64,000 nucleotides of DNA from Pantoea sp. IMH (GCF_000599885.1 NZ_JFGT01000002.1:496001-560000); one strand, 5' to 3'. Positions 1 to 11,333 are shown, numbered from the stretch's first letter. The notes: generated by a model from the letters alone, not told the origin. Made by a program: numbers and translations.

Positions 1-28
1 GGCGGTTCGAGCCCGTCATCACCCACCA
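1..28 (+). tRNA. tRNA-Val, 3' end only (cut by window start)
   Basis: These 28 bases are identical to the last 28 bases of the complete tRNA-Val at 64-139: T-arm, acceptor strand and encoded CCA. The gene is therefore the 3' end of a tandem copy whose 5' part lies before the window. Tandem tRNA-Val copies followed by tRNA-Lys match the E. coli valU-valX-valY-lysV operon. Confidence 0.9.
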
Positions 29-63
29 TTCTGCACAATAATGCTTGTTTGAAGTACCGAAGT

Positions 64-139
64 GGGTGATTAGCTCAGTTGGTAGAGCATCTCCTTTACA
101 CGGAGGGGGTCGGCGGTTCGAGCCCGTCATCACCCACCA
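64..139 (+). tRNA. tRNA-Val (anticodon TAC)
   Basis: A complete 76-nt cloverleaf runs from GGGTGATTAGCTC to the encoded CCA. The anticodon loop carries TAC at 97-99 and the T-loop reads GGTTCGAGCC. It decodes GUA/GUG valine codons. Only about 35 nt separate it from the partial copy at 1-28 and 4 nt from the following tRNA-Lys, so the three are processed from one transcript. Equivalent to valU/valX/valY of E. coli. Confidence 0.95.
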
Positions 140-143
140 CTTC

Positions 144-219
144 GGGTCGTTAGCTCAGTTGGTAGAGCAGTTGACTTTTAATCAATTGGTCGCAGGTTCG
201 AATCCTGCACGACCCACCA
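144..219 (+). tRNA. lysV: tRNA-Lys (anticodon TTT)
   Basis: A complete 76-nt tRNA starts GGGTCGTTAGCTC and ends in the encoded CCA. The anticodon loop CTTTTAA places TTT at 177-179, and the T-loop is GGTTCGAATCC. It decodes AAA/AAG lysine codons. It is the last gene of the tRNA operon, directly before an intrinsic terminator, as lysV is in E. coli. Confidence 0.95.
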
Positions 220-223
220 ATGT

Positions 224-252
224 AGAAAGGCGCCCTAAAGGCGCCTTTCTGC
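224..252 (+). terminator. Intrinsic terminator of the tRNA operon
   Basis: An 11-nt perfect inverted repeat (224-234 with 240-250, loop of 5) ends in a TTTCT stretch five nucleotides after tRNA-Lys. It closes the Val-Val-Lys tRNA transcript. Confidence 0.85.
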
Positions 253-309
253 TATGCACAATCCGGGCAGAGTTCGAACCTGCTTTTACTTCTTTTTTCC
301 TTTTATTTA

Positions 310-337
310 TCAAGCTACCCCGCCCTCCGTCCGATAA
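310..337 (+). promoter_or_regulatory. Candidate sigma-28 (FliA) promoter of the FlxA-like gene
   Basis: A -10 element TCCGATAA (330-337) matches the FliA consensus GCCGATAA at 7 of 8 positions. TCAAGCTA at 310-317 matches the -35 consensus TAAAGTTT at 5 of 8, with a 12-nt spacer (consensus 11). It lies 30 bp before the start codon of the FlxA-like gene, whose E. coli namesake flxA is FliA-dependent. Predicted by eye. Confidence 0.5.
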
Positions 338-367
338 CCCTACAGGACTATTCTCACGGAGAAAATC

Positions 368-706
368 ATGACAACTATCGGCAGCACAGCGTCCATCGGT
401 AGCGGAAGCTCAGGTGGTGGAGCAGACTCACAGGTAAGCGCCCTCTATAAACAGATTACCCAGCTTCAGAGCCAGCTTAAAAAACTGGGCCAGGACGATA
501 CCCTGACGGCTGAACAGAAATCGGAACAGCAGCAGCTGATTGAAGGTCAGATTCAGATGATTCAGGCGCAGATTGCGCAGATTCAACAACAGCAGGCAGA
601 AAAAGCTCAGGAACAGCACAACGCGCAGAAAGAGGCCTCTCAGCATAAAGTGGCCGACGGCGTTAACCGTCCGACCGCCATTAACGCGCTGGATCTTTAT
701 ATTTAA
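368..706 (+). CDS. FlxA-like coiled-coil protein
   Basis: This 112-residue protein has a Ser/Gly-rich start (residues 1-20), then a long Gln/Lys/Glu-rich amphipathic helix (about 25-90) with heptad character typical of the FlxA-like family. Its C-terminus is short and non-helical ([13 protein letters not shown]). There is no signal peptide or membrane segment. The molecular role of the family is unknown; in E. coli flxA belongs to the late flagellar regulon. A GGAG ribosome binding site lies 9 nt before the ATG, and a sigma-28-like promoter lies upstream. The stop codon overlaps the convergent yfeR stop. Family assignment is from sequence character; an orthologous relationship to E. coli FlxA is not claimed. 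Confidence 0.75.
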   Translation: MTTIGSTASIGSGSSGGGADSQVSALYKQITQLQSQLKKLGQDDTLTAEQKSEQQQLIEGQIQMIQAQIAQIQQQQAEKAQEQHNAQKEASQHKVADGVNRPTAINALDLYI

Positions 707-1632
707 AAAGCGGGTCTGATCTGACGCTGCTTCGTCAGCAGGGTTGCCTGCTGACGGACTTCCTGCCAGATCACCTCCGCCGCTGGCGTGAGAGAGCGGT
801 TTTTACGCCGCACCAGCATAATGGTGCGGTTGATTTCCGGCTCCATCCGTCTCACCAGTAGCGGTCGGCCCTGCGGTAACGGTAACGCCAGAGCGGGAAG
901 AATGCTGATACCTATCCCCGCTTCCACCATCGGAAAAAGCGTTGCCGGATGCCCAATCTCCTGCACGATTTCCGCCTGCACCTGCTGCAATCGCAGCGCC
1001 TCATCGATCAGCACCCGGCTACCCGAGGCGTAATCCTGCAAGACAAGGAGGCGATGATTCAGCATCTGCCAGCGGACGGTACGCACCGAGGCCAGCGGAT
1101 CGTCCTGACGGCAAAGGAGTAAAAATGGCTCATCCAGAATCGCCTCGCACTCTAAATCCTCCGCCGCCAGCGGCCCAATGACGATACCAAAATCGACTTC
1201 CGCATTACGGATGCTCTGAAGTACCCACTGCTGTGGACGATCGCGCAGCAGGACTTTGATATCCGGAAAGTGATGCTGGCTGGCGGCAAGGCACTGTGGC
1301 ATCAGGTGAGCGGAGATAGTCTGGCTGGCGGCCACTCTTACCGTTCCGCTACGCTGCTGCCCGTAGCTGCGCACATCAAGTAATGTGGTATTCAGCTCTT
1401 CCAGCATCCGTTCCAGCCTGCTTGCCAGCTGTTCGCCGGCTTCGGTAAGCAATACTTCCCGCGTGGTGCGGTCGAGCAGGCGGATCCCCATTTCGCCCTC
1501 CAGCTCTTTAATACTGTGGCTGACTGCGGACTGACTAAGCCCGATCAGTTGCCCTGCCTGACTGAAACTGCCCTGCCGGGCCACGGCAACAAACACGCGA
1601 AGTTGACGAAGCGTATAATTCATCGAAACCAT
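703..1632 (-). CDS. yfeR: LysR-family transcriptional regulator YfeR
   Basis: A LysR-type regulator of about 306-309 residues. An N-terminal winged helix-turn-helix (about residues 5-62, with [20 protein letters not shown]) is followed by a two-lobed effector-binding domain. Sequence and position, divergent from yfeH, match YfeR of E. coli and Salmonella. The family normally controls its divergent neighbour, so yfeH is the likely target. Two in-frame ATGs exist. The internal one at 1623 gives MNYTLRQL, which is how the family usually starts, and is probably the real start; the ATG at 1632 adds three residues. The effector is unknown. Confidence 0.9.
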   Translation of the reverse strand: MVSMNYTLRQLRVFVAVARQGSFSQAGQLIGLSQSAVSHSIKELEGEMGIRLLDRTTREVLLTEAGEQLASRLERMLEELNTTLLDVRSYGQQRSGTVRVAASQTISAHLMPQCLAASQHHFPDIKVLLRDRPQQWVLQSIRNAEVDFGIVIGPLAAEDLECEAILDEPFLLLCRQDDPLASVRTVRWQMLNHRLLVLQDYASGSRVLIDEALRLQQVQAEIVQEIGHPATLFPMVEAGIGISILPALALPLPQGRPLLVRRMEPEINRTIMLVRRKNRSLTPAAEVIWQEVRQQATLLTKQRQIRPAF

Positions 1633-1651
1633 TCATATATAAATTCAATAA

Positions 1652-1704
1652 ATCGATTTTATTTCTAAACACACCCGACGCACAATAGACCCATCGATTT
1701 TATT
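1652..1704. promoter_or_regulatory. yfeR-yfeH divergent promoter region with 12-bp direct repeat
   Basis: The 87-bp gap between the two divergent genes contains a 12-bp exact direct repeat ATCGATTTTATT at 1652-1663 and 1693-1704. The copies start 41 bp apart, close to four helical turns. Repeated boxes on one helical face between a LysR gene and its target are typical of regulator binding, so these are candidate YfeR sites. The repeat is seen directly; the function is inferred. Confidence 0.45.
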
Positions 1705-1719
1705 AACCGGATATTAACA

Positions 1720-2742
1720 ATGCGATTTTTCCGTCTCGATCCCATGATGGTGAAACTGATACTGGTCGTTTTGCTGGCAACATTTCTGCCCGCCCGCGGC
1801 CATTTTGTGGAATTTTTCGAATGGCTGACCACGGCGGCTATCGCCCTGCTCTTTTTCATGCATGGCGCCAAGCTGTCCCGCGAAAAAATTATTGCTGGCG
1901 GCGGCCACTGGCGGCTGCATCTCTGGGTCATGTTCAGCACCTTTGTGCTTTTCCCTGCGGTTGGACTGTTGTTTGCCTGGTGGCATCCTGTGCCGCTCAG
2001 CGCGGAGATCTACACCGGTTTTCTCTATCTGTGCATTCTGCCCGCAACGGTGCAATCGGCCATTGCGCTGACCTCGCTGGCGGGAGGTAACGTCGCCGCT
2101 GCCGTCTGCAGCGCTTCTGCATCAAGCCTGTTAGGCGTGTTTATTTCTCCGCTGCTGGTCGGACTGGTCATGGATATCCACAGCGATGCCGCTAATGGTG
2201 GATTTGAGCAGATCGGGAAAATAATGTTGCAGCTGCTGCTGCCTTTTGTACTCGGTCATCTCTCCCGCCGCTGGATTGCCAACTGGGTAGAGCGGCACCG
2301 TGGGCTGATTGGCAAAACGGACCAGGCTTCCATCCTGCTGGTGGTCTATTCTGCCTTCAGCGAAGCGGTGGTGAATGGTATCTGGAGCCGGGTGGGCGCG
2401 GTAACGCTGCTCTATATCGTGGTGGTGAGCTTAGGCATTCTCTTCATCGTGCTGCTGGTTAACCTGCTGGCTGTACGCCTGTTTGGCTTTAACCGTGCTG
2501 ATGAGATTACCGTGCTTTTCTGCGGTTCCAAGAAAAGTCTGGCAAATGGCGTGCCGATGGCGAATATTCTTTTTCCCTCAGCGGCTGTGGGTATTATCGT
2601 TCTGCCGCTGATGATCTTCCATCAGGTGCAGCTGATGGTCTGTTCGTTACTGGCCCAGCGCTATAAAAAAGCGGGCGAAAAGCTTGCCGCAGAAGCGTCT
2701 GAGAAAGAGAAAGTCGCCAGCGTTACGCACTCACAGAAGTAA
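1720..2742 (+). CDS. yfeH: Putative bile acid:sodium symporter family transporter YfeH
   Basis: A 340-residue inner-membrane protein made of about nine or ten hydrophobic helices, for example around residues 7-30, 67-90 and 97-120. It belongs to the bile acid:sodium symporter-like family and matches E. coli YfeH in length and neighbourhood. A conserved polar stretch, CGSKKSLANGVPMAN (about 268-282), sits between late helices and resembles the substrate/sodium site region of the family. The natural substrate is unknown. It is transcribed away from yfeR. The C-terminal 25 residues are charged and probably cytoplasmic. Confidence 0.88.
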   Translation: MRFFRLDPMMVKLILVVLLATFLPARGHFVEFFEWLTTAAIALLFFMHGAKLSREKIIAGGGHWRLHLWVMFSTFVLFPAVGLLFAWWHPVPLSAEIYTGFLYLCILPATVQSAIALTSLAGGNVAAAVCSASASSLLGVFISPLLVGLVMDIHSDAANGGFEQIGKIMLQLLLPFVLGHLSRRWIANWVERHRGLIGKTDQASILLVVYSAFSEAVVNGIWSRVGAVTLLYIVVVSLGILFIVLLVNLLAVRLFGFNRADEITVLFCGSKKSLANGVPMANILFPSAAVGIIVLPLMIFHQVQLMVCSLLAQRYKKAGEKLAAEASEKEKVASVTHSQK

Positions 2743-2744
2743 TA

Positions 2745-2960
2745 TCACGCTTTAATGAGGGGCCTGACCAGCCCCTCAAGTCCCTCAACCTTGATCGCCA
2801 GAGTAATTTGCATCAGATCGCCAAGATGCCCTTTGGGAAACTCATCCTTGCGGGCAAACCAGAGCAGATAAGGCTCAGGCAGATCGATAAGCCGACACCC
2901 TTTGTACTTGCCGAAGGGCATAACGGTATTGGCGATCTCAATCAGGTTTTCCTTTTCCAT
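2745..2960 (-). CDS. ypeB: DUF3820 family protein YpeB
   Basis: A 71-residue protein with the DUF3820 signature MPFGKYKG (residues 14-21) and PEPYLLWF (29-36). E. coli YpeB has the same size and also lies directly downstream of ligA. The family is sometimes annotated as a putative quorum-sensing-regulated factor; its biochemical function is not established. Its start is 1 nt after the ligA stop on the same strand, so it is translated from the ligA transcript. Confidence 0.9.
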   Translation of the reverse strand: MEKENLIEIANTVMPFGKYKGCRLIDLPEPYLLWFARKDEFPKGHLGDLMQITLAIKVEGLEGLVRPLIKA

Positions 2961-2961
2961 T

Positions 2962-5037
<2,076 letters not shown>

Positions 5038-5066
5038 TCAGGCTTTCTGCCCGCCTTCCGGCTGAC

Positions 5067-6065
5067 TCAGGCGTTAGCCTCCATCACGTCACGAATGCGG
5101 TTTTTGTACGTTTCGAGCTTCTGAGGCGTCATCATGCGGCGCTCATCGTCAAGCACCACGCCACCGACGTCATCAGCAATACGCTGGGCAGATTGCAGCA
5201 TCAGCTTGAAGTTCTGATTGGGATCCCCGTAGGAGGGCACCATCATGAAAATCGAGACGCCTGGCGTAGAGAAATCCGCCATATCATCCGGATTGAATGA
5301 GCCCGGTTTCACCATATTGGCCAGACTGAAGAGGACCGGGCCGCTACCCGCCGGGCTGAGATGGCGATGGAAAATATTCATCTCACCAAACTGGAAGCCC
5401 GCCTGGAGCACGCCCTGAAGCAGCGCTTCACCATTAAGTACGCCGCCAGCATGAGCGCCAACATGCAGCACCAGAACGGTCTCTTTTGGCCGTTCCTGAG
5501 GTGCTGGCGCCGCTTCCGCAGCAGGTTTCACCGCTGGCGCTTCAGGTTCACTTCGCACATTCTGTACAAAACCGGGCTCGCTGCGCGGCGGTGTGACGTC
5601 CGGCTGCGGTGGGCGTTCTGCCTGCCTTGCGGGCTGTGGCTGAGTCTGAGGCTGCCGGACCGGCTCAGGGGCAAGCTCAGGCTCGGGTGCCGGCGCATGC
5701 GGCAGCTCGTCACCGAAAAGCGGATCGAGTTCAGGCTGCTCATCCAGCGGCGCCTGGTGGCGAACCGGCTCCGGCTGAGCGCGAGGTTTAGGTGGACGCG
5801 GCGGGGCTTCTTCAGGCTGAGCGGCACCAAAGGCGGGACCGTCATCCTCTTCCACATCCGTACGCGAGGGCTGCACGCGCACTTCCCCCACACCGTCATC
5901 GGCAGGGTCAAAGGGCTCTTCTCTATCCTGTTTTAAACGCTTGTGGGGGCGATCGCGAAAAACGGATGAGCGCTCTTTACGGCTGGTCCACAAGCCGTGA
6001 AGGAGAAGCGCTATTATGGCGATCGCGCCAACAACGATTAATATCAGACGCAAATCCTGCATCAT
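5067..6065 (-). CDS. zipA: Cell division protein ZipA
   Basis: ZipA anchors FtsZ to the inner membrane at the division septum. The 332-residue product has an N-out membrane anchor (about residues 4-25), a basic/acidic charged stretch, a long Pro/Gln/Glu-rich linker (about 75-200), and a C-terminal FtsZ-binding domain with [11 protein letters not shown] and MMTPQKLE. I chose the MMQDLRL start at 6065, as in E. coli, rather than the upstream in-frame ATG at 6104. It is divergent from cysZ, as in E. coli. The linker composition differs strongly from E. coli, which is usual for this protein. Confidence 0.95.
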   Translation of the reverse strand: MMQDLRLILIVVGAIAIIALLLHGLWTSRKERSSVFRDRPHKRLKQDREEPFDPADDGVGEVRVQPSRTDVEEDDGPAFGAAQPEEAPPRPPKPRAQPEPVRHQAPLDEQPELDPLFGDELPHAPAPEPELAPEPVRQPQTQPQPARQAERPPQPDVTPPRSEPGFVQNVRSEPEAPAVKPAAEAAPAPQERPKETVLVLHVGAHAGGVLNGEALLQGVLQAGFQFGEMNIFHRHLSPAGSGPVLFSLANMVKPGSFNPDDMADFSTPGVSIFMMVPSYGDPNQNFKLMLQSAQRIADDVGGVVLDDERRMMTPQKLETYKNRIRDVMEANA

Positions 6066-6284
6066 TGTATTCTCTGTTGTTCCAATACCTTGCCACCGCG
6101 GCAAACTTTATCCTCTAACTGTATTTGCCCTGGATAACAAGTGCAAGTCCATGCACTATTTTCTGACAAATAAGCGTATGGCAACACGGTTTTTTGCTGT
6201 TTTTTCATTCAAAACGCGTCCGGTTTAGGTTAAAAGTCAGGTAAACCCCGCGTTACGCAGTGACACAAAGGAGAGTATCTGTTC

Positions 6285-7031
6285 ATGGCGACACCAAATT
6301 CTGAGGCTTCTGGCAGCGGCATTCACTATTTTTCCCAGGGGTGGAAGCTGGTTACCCTGCCAGGTATCCGCCGTTTCGTTATTATGCCACTGCTGATTAA
6401 CATCCTGCTGATGGGCGGCGCTTTTATCTGGCTATTCTGGCAGCTGGGGCAGTGGCTGCCCGCGCTGATGTCTCATGTGCCTGAGTGGCTGCAATGGCTG
6501 AGCTATTTGCTGTGGCCGCTGACGGTCCTCTCAATCCTGCTGGTCTTCAGCTATTTCTTTTCAACGCTCGCCAACTGGATAGCCGCACCCTTTTGCGGGC
6601 TTCTGTCGGAGCAGCTTGAAGCTAAACTGACCGGCGTGCCCCTGCCAGACAGTGGTTGGGCAGGTATGGTGAAAGACATTCCCCGCATTATGAAGCGCGA
6701 ATGGCAAAAGTTTGCCTGGTATCTGCCCCGCGCGCTGGTACTCCTGCTGCTCTATTTTATTCCCGGCTTTGGCCAGACGGTGGCACCGATCCTCTGGTTC
6801 CTGTTCAGCGCCTGGATGCTCTCAATCCAGTACTGTGATTACCCCTTCGACAATCATAAGATCAGCTTTGCGCAGATGCGCACGGCGCTGAAGCGGAATA
6901 AAGCGGATAATTTGCAGTTTGGTGCATTAGTCAGCCTCTTCACCCTGGTGCCGGTACTGAATCTTGTCATCATGCCGGTCGCCGTTTGCGGCGCAACGGC
7001 AATGTGGGTTGACCGTTATCGTCAGCCCTAA
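6285..7031 (+). CDS. cysZ: Sulfate permease CysZ
   Basis: A 248-residue inner-membrane protein of the CysZ family, with hydrophobic helices around residues 30-55, 70-100, 145-175 and 205-235. The family motif region [18 protein letters not shown] lies near 92-109. CysZ imports sulfate for cysteine synthesis. It lies upstream of cysK in the same direction, as in E. coli, with a GGAGA ribosome binding site before the ATG at 6285. A stem-loop after the stop suggests cysZ and cysK are mostly separate transcripts. Confidence 0.93.
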   Translation: MATPNSEASGSGIHYFSQGWKLVTLPGIRRFVIMPLLINILLMGGAFIWLFWQLGQWLPALMSHVPEWLQWLSYLLWPLTVLSILLVFSYFFSTLANWIAAPFCGLLSEQLEAKLTGVPLPDSGWAGMVKDIPRIMKREWQKFAWYLPRALVLLLLYFIPGFGQTVAPILWFLFSAWMLSIQYCDYPFDNHKISFAQMRTALKRNKADNLQFGALVSLFTLVPVLNLVIMPVAVCGATAMWVDRYRQP

Positions 7032-7056
7032 GCGCGCGTGAGTTACCGTACAAAGC

Positions 7057-7086
7057 CATAAGCCCGTGCCGGGGCTTATGCCTTTT
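7057..7086 (+). terminator. Stem-loop terminator after cysZ
   Basis: A 9-bp perfect stem (7057-7065 with 7072-7080, 6-nt loop) is followed by CCTTTTA. The T stretch is short, so termination may be partial. Confidence 0.6.
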
Positions 7087-7155
7087 ACATCACTCTTATT
7101 GCTGCATAACATATCTATATACGATTTCTTCACTTCCTTGAGAAAATGAACCGGG

Positions 7156-7161
7156 TATGCT
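7156..7161 (+). promoter_or_regulatory. Candidate -10 box of the cysK promoter
   Basis: TATGCT, preceded by CGGG, lies 40 bp before the cysK ATG. The upstream segment is AT-rich and has no good -35 box at 17 bp. That is expected for a promoter activated by CysB, the regulator of cysK in enterobacteria. Assigned by resemblance to enterobacterial cysK upstream regions. Confidence 0.45.
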
Positions 7162-7200
7162 CTCAGGGTTTCCCAAATTTCATACAGTTAAGGACGGGCT

Positions 7201-8172
7201 ATGAGTAAGATTTATGAAGACAACTCGTTAACAATCGGTCATACGCCGCTGGTTCGACTGAACCGCATCGGTAACGGGCGCATTCTGGCAAAAGTGGAGT
7301 CCCGCAATCCCAGCTTCAGCGTTAAATGCCGTATCGGTGCCAATATGATTTGGGACGCTGAGAAGCGCGGTATTCTGAAACCCGGTATGGAACTGGTCGA
7401 GCCAACCAGCGGAAATACCGGCATCGCGCTGGCCTATGTGGCTGCCGCACGAGGCTACAAACTGACGCTGACCATGCCTGAAACCATGAGCGTGGAGCGC
7501 CGTAAACTGTTAAAAGCGCTGGGGGCAAACCTGGTGCTGACCGAAGGTCCGAAAGGCATGAAAGGTGCCATTGCTAAAGCGGAAGAGCTCGTGGCCGCTA
7601 ATCCTGACAATGCTGTGCTGTTACAGCAGTTCAGCAATCCTGCGAACCCGGAAATCCATGAAAAAACTACCGGTCCGGAAATCTGGGAAGATACCGACGG
7701 CGACGTCGATGTATTCATCTCCGGCGTCGGCACGGGTGGCACGCTGACCGGCGTCAGCCGCTATATCAAAAACGGCAAAGGTAAGAAAGATCTGATTACC
7801 GTTGCGGTAGAACCGACCGACTCGCCGGTTATCGCTCAGGCGCTGGCAGGGGAAGAAATCAAACCTGGCCCGCATAAAATTCAGGGTATCGGTGCCGGTT
7901 TTATTCCGGACAACTTAGAGCTGAGCCTGATTGACCGTGTGGTGGCGATCACCAACGAAGAGGCGATTTCAACCGCGCGCCGTTTGATGGAAGAAGAAGG
8001 TATTCTGGCCGGTATCTCTTCTGGTGCCGCCGTTGCGGCCGCCCTTAAGCTTCAGGAAGAAGAAAGCTTTGCCAATAAGAACATTGTGGTCATCCTGCCT
8101 TCTTCTGGTGAACGTTATCTGAGTACCGCACTGTTTGCTGACCTCTTTACCGAGAAAGAACTGCAACAGTGA
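7201..8172 (+). CDS. cysK: Cysteine synthase A (O-acetylserine sulfhydrylase A)
   Basis: A 323-residue PLP enzyme that makes L-cysteine from O-acetylserine and sulfide. The PLP lysine is K42 in NPSFSVKCR, the substrate loop is TSGNTG (about 69-74), and the phosphate-binding loop is GTGGT (about 177-181). Length and sequence match E. coli CysK across the whole protein. The spacing of AAGGA before the ATG supports the start. A clear intrinsic terminator follows, separating it from ptsH. Confidence 0.98.
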   Translation: MSKIYEDNSLTIGHTPLVRLNRIGNGRILAKVESRNPSFSVKCRIGANMIWDAEKRGILKPGMELVEPTSGNTGIALAYVAAARGYKLTLTMPETMSVERRKLLKALGANLVLTEGPKGMKGAIAKAEELVAANPDNAVLLQQFSNPANPEIHEKTTGPEIWEDTDGDVDVFISGVGTGGTLTGVSRYIKNGKGKKDLITVAVEPTDSPVIAQALAGEEIKPGPHKIQGIGAGFIPDNLELSLIDRVVAITNEEAISTARRLMEEEGILAGISSGAAVAAALKLQEEESFANKNIVVILPSSGERYLSTALFADLFTEKELQQ

Positions 8173-8194
8173 AGCTATGAGTGCGGAATAGTCT

Positions 8195-8222
8195 AAAAAA
8201 GCACCCAAATGGGTGCTTTTTT
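8195..8222 (+). terminator. Intrinsic terminator of cysK
   Basis: Arms at 8195-8206 and 8211-8222 are perfectly complementary around an AAAT loop: GCACCC/GGGTGC flanked by A6 and T6. The symmetry makes it potentially bidirectional. Confidence 0.9.
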
Positions 8223-8322
8223 GTGGAGTACATCAAAGTTTTGTCGTTCAGTAGATTGATTTTACCCATGCGTGTCTGGTATCTAAGCAATCAATTATTT
8301 CGATCCGCGAAATTAATAGCTG

Positions 8323-8386
8323 CGTGAACTGGATCAAGCTGAATCGATTTACTGGTTTGGCGAAGCGGCCAGATTCGCGGCATAAT
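8323..8386 (+). promoter_or_regulatory. ptsH P0-type promoter with CRP and Cra sites
   Basis: Within the 391-bp cysK-ptsH gap there are three elements. A partial CRP site CGTGA-N6-TCAAG lies at 8323-8338. A strong Cra (FruR) site GCTGAATCGATTTA lies at 8338-8351. A -10 box CATAAT lies at 8381-8386 with TTGGCG 18 bp upstream. The CRP centre is about 62 bp before the expected start site, the class I spacing. The layout mirrors E. coli ptsH P0, where CRP activates and Cra modulates. Predicted by eye. Confidence 0.6.
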
Positions 8387-8488
8387 GGAAAAGGGATGGC
8401 GGGAGCTAGCGTCAGTTCAGCATCGCCGACGTCCGGCCCTTACCAGCGCATTTTTTGGCGCGTCCTTGTACGCAGGCCAGCGCGACAC

Positions 8489-8524
8489 ATCCAGGCTAAA
8501 GTCACGCCTCCAGGCTAGACTTTA
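8489..8524 (+). promoter_or_regulatory. Candidate ptsH P1 promoter
   Basis: A segment with a repeated CCAGGCTA motif (about 8491 and 8510) includes a possible -10 TAGACT at 8516-8521. It closely resembles the segment immediately upstream of E. coli ptsH that carries P1. It lies about 40 bp before the ptsH start. Confidence 0.4.
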
Positions 8525-8563
8525 GGTCGATAACACCACATCAATTTAAGTTGGGGAAACAGA

Positions 8564-8821
8564 ATGTTCCAGCAAGAAGTTACCATCACAGCGCCAAACG
8601 GTCTTCACACTCGCCCTGCAGCTCAGTTCGTTAAAGAAGCTAAAGCGTTCGCCTCTGACATCACCGTGACCTCTAACGGTAAATCCGCCAGCGCCAAAAG
8701 CCTGTTCAAGCTGCAGACGCTTGGCCTGACCCAGGGGACTGTGGTAACGCTGTCTGCTGAAGGTGAAGACGAGCAGAAAGCCGTTGAGCACCTGGTTAAG
8801 CTGATGGCTGAGCTCGAGTAA
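8564..8821 (+). CDS. ptsH: PTS phosphocarrier protein HPr
   Basis: The 85-residue cytosolic HPr of the phosphoenolpyruvate:sugar phosphotransferase system passes phosphate from enzyme I to the EIIA proteins. The active-site histidine is H15 in GLHTRPA, and the Ser46 region [12 protein letters not shown] is present. Length equals E. coli HPr. GGGGAAAC precedes the ATG. It heads ptsH-ptsI-crr; the gap to ptsI is unusually long. Confidence 0.98.
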   Translation: MFQQEVTITAPNGLHTRPAAQFVKEAKAFASDITVTSNGKSASAKSLFKLQTLGLTQGTVVTLSAEGEDEQKAVEHLVKLMAELE

Positions 8822-9043
8822 GCCAGCCTTGGTGCATGTCGGAGTATCCGGCAAATTAGTGCAAACATATTGATCGCGGACAGCATGTCCGCGTTGTTGC
8901 TTTCGTAAAGTACCTCACCGCTCACAGACATTAGCAATAAACGTCGATATGCAGGCCTGATCTACCGGCTCGCGGCATAGATGAGCCGACAGTTTCCGGA
9001 TCGATCGCCTCAGGTGATGATCAGTTATTAAAAAGGTAGGGTT
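8822..9043 (+). other. ptsH-ptsI intercistronic region with two stem-loops
   Basis: This 222-bp gap has no gene. It holds a short hairpin at 8876-8892 (GCGGAC/GTCCGC, 5-nt loop) and another at 8965-8987 (CGGCTC/GAGCCG, 11-nt loop). Neither is followed by a T tract, so neither looks like a full terminator. In E. coli the same gap is only about 44 bp. The stem-loops may stabilise the abundant ptsH message or tune ptsI expression; that is inference. Confidence 0.5.
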
Positions 9044-10771
9044 ATGATTTCAGGAATTTTAGCATCACCGGGTATCGCTTTTGGCAAAGCGCTTTTGCTG
9101 AAAGAAGATGAGATAGTCATTAACCGGAAGAAAATTTCTGCCGACCAGGTAGAGCAGGAAGTTCAGCGCTTTCTTGATGGTCGTAGCAAGGCTGCCGCGC
9201 AGCTGGAAGCGATCAAAATCAAAGCCGGAGAAACCTTCGGTGAAGAGAAAGAAGCCATCTTCGAAGGGCATATCATGCTGCTGGAAGATGAAGAGCTTGA
9301 GCAGGAAATCATAGCCCTGATTAAAGAGGATCTGGCTTCCGCAGACGCCGCCGCCTTCTCCGTCATCGAAGGCCAGGCCAAGGCGCTTGAAGAGCTGGAC
9401 GATGAATACCTGAAAGAACGTGCTGCCGACGTTCGCGACATCGGCAAGCGTTTACTGCAAAACATTCTTGGTCTGCATATCGTCGATCTTAGCGCGATTG
9501 CAGATGAAGTGCTGCTGGTGGCCAAGGATCTGACCCCGTCAGAAACTGCTCAGCTGAACCTGGATAAAGTGCTGGGCTTTATCACCGATCTGGGCGGCCG
9601 CACCTCGCACACCTCCATCATGGCGCGTTCGCTTGAGCTGCCGGCCATCGTCGGCACCGGTAACGTTACTTCGGTGGTTAAAAACGGCGACTACCTGATT
9701 CTGGATGGTGTAAATAACAAAATTTACGTCAACCCGACGCCGGAAGAGATTGAAGAGCTTAAGGCGATTCATCATCAGTACGTGACCGAGAAAAACGATC
9801 TCGCCAAGCTGAAGGATCTTCCTGCTATCACGCTTGACGGCCACCAGGTAGAAGTCTGTGCCAACATCGGCACCGTGCGTGACGTTGCGGGCGGCGAGCG
9901 TAACGGCGCTGAGGGCGTTGGCCTTTACCGTACCGAATTCCTCTTTATGGACCGCGACTCTCTGCCCTCTGAAGAAGAGCAGTTCCAGGCTTACAAAGCC
10001 GTCGCGGAAGCCGTCGGTTCTCAGGCGGTGATCGTGCGTACGATGGATATCGGCGGCGATAAAGATCTGCCTTATATGAACCTGCCAAAGGAAGAGAACC
10101 CCTTCCTGGGCTGGCGCGCCATCCGTATCGCCATGGATCGTCCTGAAATCCTGCATGCCCAGTTGCGTGCTATTCTGCGCGCTTCCGCTTTCGGCAAGCT
10201 ACGTATCATGTTCCCGATGATCATTTCCGTGGAAGAAGTGCGGACGCTGAAAGCGGAGCTGGAGACGCTGAAAGCGCAGCTGCGTGAAGAAGGCAAAGCC
10301 TTCGACGAAAGCATCGAAGTGGGCATTATGGTGGAAACACCTGCTTCAGCAGCGATTGCACACCATCTGGCAAAAGAAGTGGATTTCTTCAGTATCGGGA
10401 CTAACGACCTGACGCAATACACGCTGGCCGTCGATCGCGGTAACGATTTGATTTCCCATCTGTACAACCCAATGACCCCTTCCGTGCTGACGCTTATTAA
10501 GCAGGTCATTGATGCATCTCATGCTGAAGGCAAATGGACCGGCATGTGTGGTGAGCTGGCAGGCGATGAACGTGCTACACTACTGTTATTGGGAATGGGG
10601 CTGGATGAATTCAGCATGAGTGCCATTTCTATCCCGCGCATTAAGAAGATTATTCGTAATACGAATTTCGAAGATGCGAAGGCGTTAGCAGAGCAGGCTC
10701 TGGCTCAACCGACAGCGGACGAGTTGATGAACCTGGTCAACAAGTTCATTGAAGAAAAAACACTCTGCTGA
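9044..10771 (+). CDS. ptsI: PTS enzyme I (PEP-protein phosphotransferase)
   Basis: A 575-residue cytosolic enzyme that autophosphorylates from phosphoenolpyruvate and phosphorylates HPr. The N-terminal HPr-binding and phosphohistidine domain has the active histidine H189 in GGRTSHTS. The C-terminal PEP-binding barrel carries the GTNDLTQY motif and the active cysteine region [10 protein letters not shown] (about 500-510). Length equals E. coli PtsI. AAGGTAGGG precedes the ATG. The crr gene follows after 43 bp. Confidence 0.98.
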   Translation: MISGILASPGIAFGKALLLKEDEIVINRKKISADQVEQEVQRFLDGRSKAAAQLEAIKIKAGETFGEEKEAIFEGHIMLLEDEELEQEIIALIKEDLASADAAAFSVIEGQAKALEELDDEYLKERAADVRDIGKRLLQNILGLHIVDLSAIADEVLLVAKDLTPSETAQLNLDKVLGFITDLGGRTSHTSIMARSLELPAIVGTGNVTSVVKNGDYLILDGVNNKIYVNPTPEEIEELKAIHHQYVTEKNDLAKLKDLPAITLDGHQVEVCANIGTVRDVAGGERNGAEGVGLYRTEFLFMDRDSLPSEEEQFQAYKAVAEAVGSQAVIVRTMDIGGDKDLPYMNLPKEENPFLGWRAIRIAMDRPEILHAQLRAILRASAFGKLRIMFPMIISVEEVRTLKAELETLKAQLREEGKAFDESIEVGIMVETPASAAIAHHLAKEVDFFSIGTNDLTQYTLAVDRGNDLISHLYNPMTPSVLTLIKQVIDASHAEGKWTGMCGELAGDERATLLLLGMGLDEFSMSAISIPRIKKIIRNTNFEDAKALAEQALAQPTADELMNLVNKFIEEKTLC

Positions 10772-10814
10772 GGCCTGGAGTCGCTGGCCCGATATTACTG
10801 CTTAGGAGAAGATC

Positions 10815-11318
10815 ATGGGTTTGTTTTCAAAACTTTTTGGCGATAAGTCAGATAGCACTACTGGCGCCATCGAAATCATAGCGCCGCTGTCCGGTGAAAT
10901 CGTCAATATCGAAGACGTGCCGGATGTGGTGTTTGCGGAGAAAATTGTTGGCGATGGTATCGCCATCAAACCTACTGGCAATAAAATGGTTGCGCCGGTC
11001 GATGGCACCATCGGTAAAATTTTCGAGACCAATCATGCATTTTCCATCGAGTCTGACAACGGCATTGAGCTGTTTGTCCACTTCGGAATTGATACGGTTG
11101 AACTGAAAGGCGAAGGCTTCAAGCGTATTGCTGAAGAAGGGCAGAAAGTGAAAAAAGGTGACGTCGTCATCGAATTCGATCTGCCGCTGCTGGAAGAAAA
11201 AGCAAAATCAACGCTGACGCCTGTGGTCATCTCCAATATGGATGAGATCAAAGAGCTGGTTAAGCTGACGGGTAGCGTAACCGTAGGCGAAACGCCGGTT
11301 ATCCGCATCAGGAAGTAA
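10815..11318 (+). CDS. crr: PTS glucose-specific EIIA component (EIIA-Glc)
   Basis: A 167-residue soluble EIIA-Glc (E. coli 169). It receives phosphate from HPr, passes it to sugar EII proteins, and signals carbon status through adenylate cyclase and inducer exclusion. The two active-site histidines are H74 (NHAFSIES) and H89 (FVHFGIDT). An amphipathic N-terminal helix (GLFSKLFG) binds the membrane in the family. AGGAG precedes the start. A strong terminator follows. Confidence 0.98.
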   Translation: MGLFSKLFGDKSDSTTGAIEIIAPLSGEIVNIEDVPDVVFAEKIVGDGIAIKPTGNKMVAPVDGTIGKIFETNHAFSIESDNGIELFVHFGIDTVELKGEGFKRIAEEGQKVKKGDVVIEFDLPLLEEKAKSTLTPVVISNMDEIKELVKLTGSVTVGETPVIRIRK

Positions 11319-11333
11319 CTGCACGTACCAGGC

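Noticed and set aside
45-371. 108-codon plus-strand ORF over the tRNA genes
   Set aside because: It runs through tRNA-Val, tRNA-Lys and their terminator; the coding is incidental.
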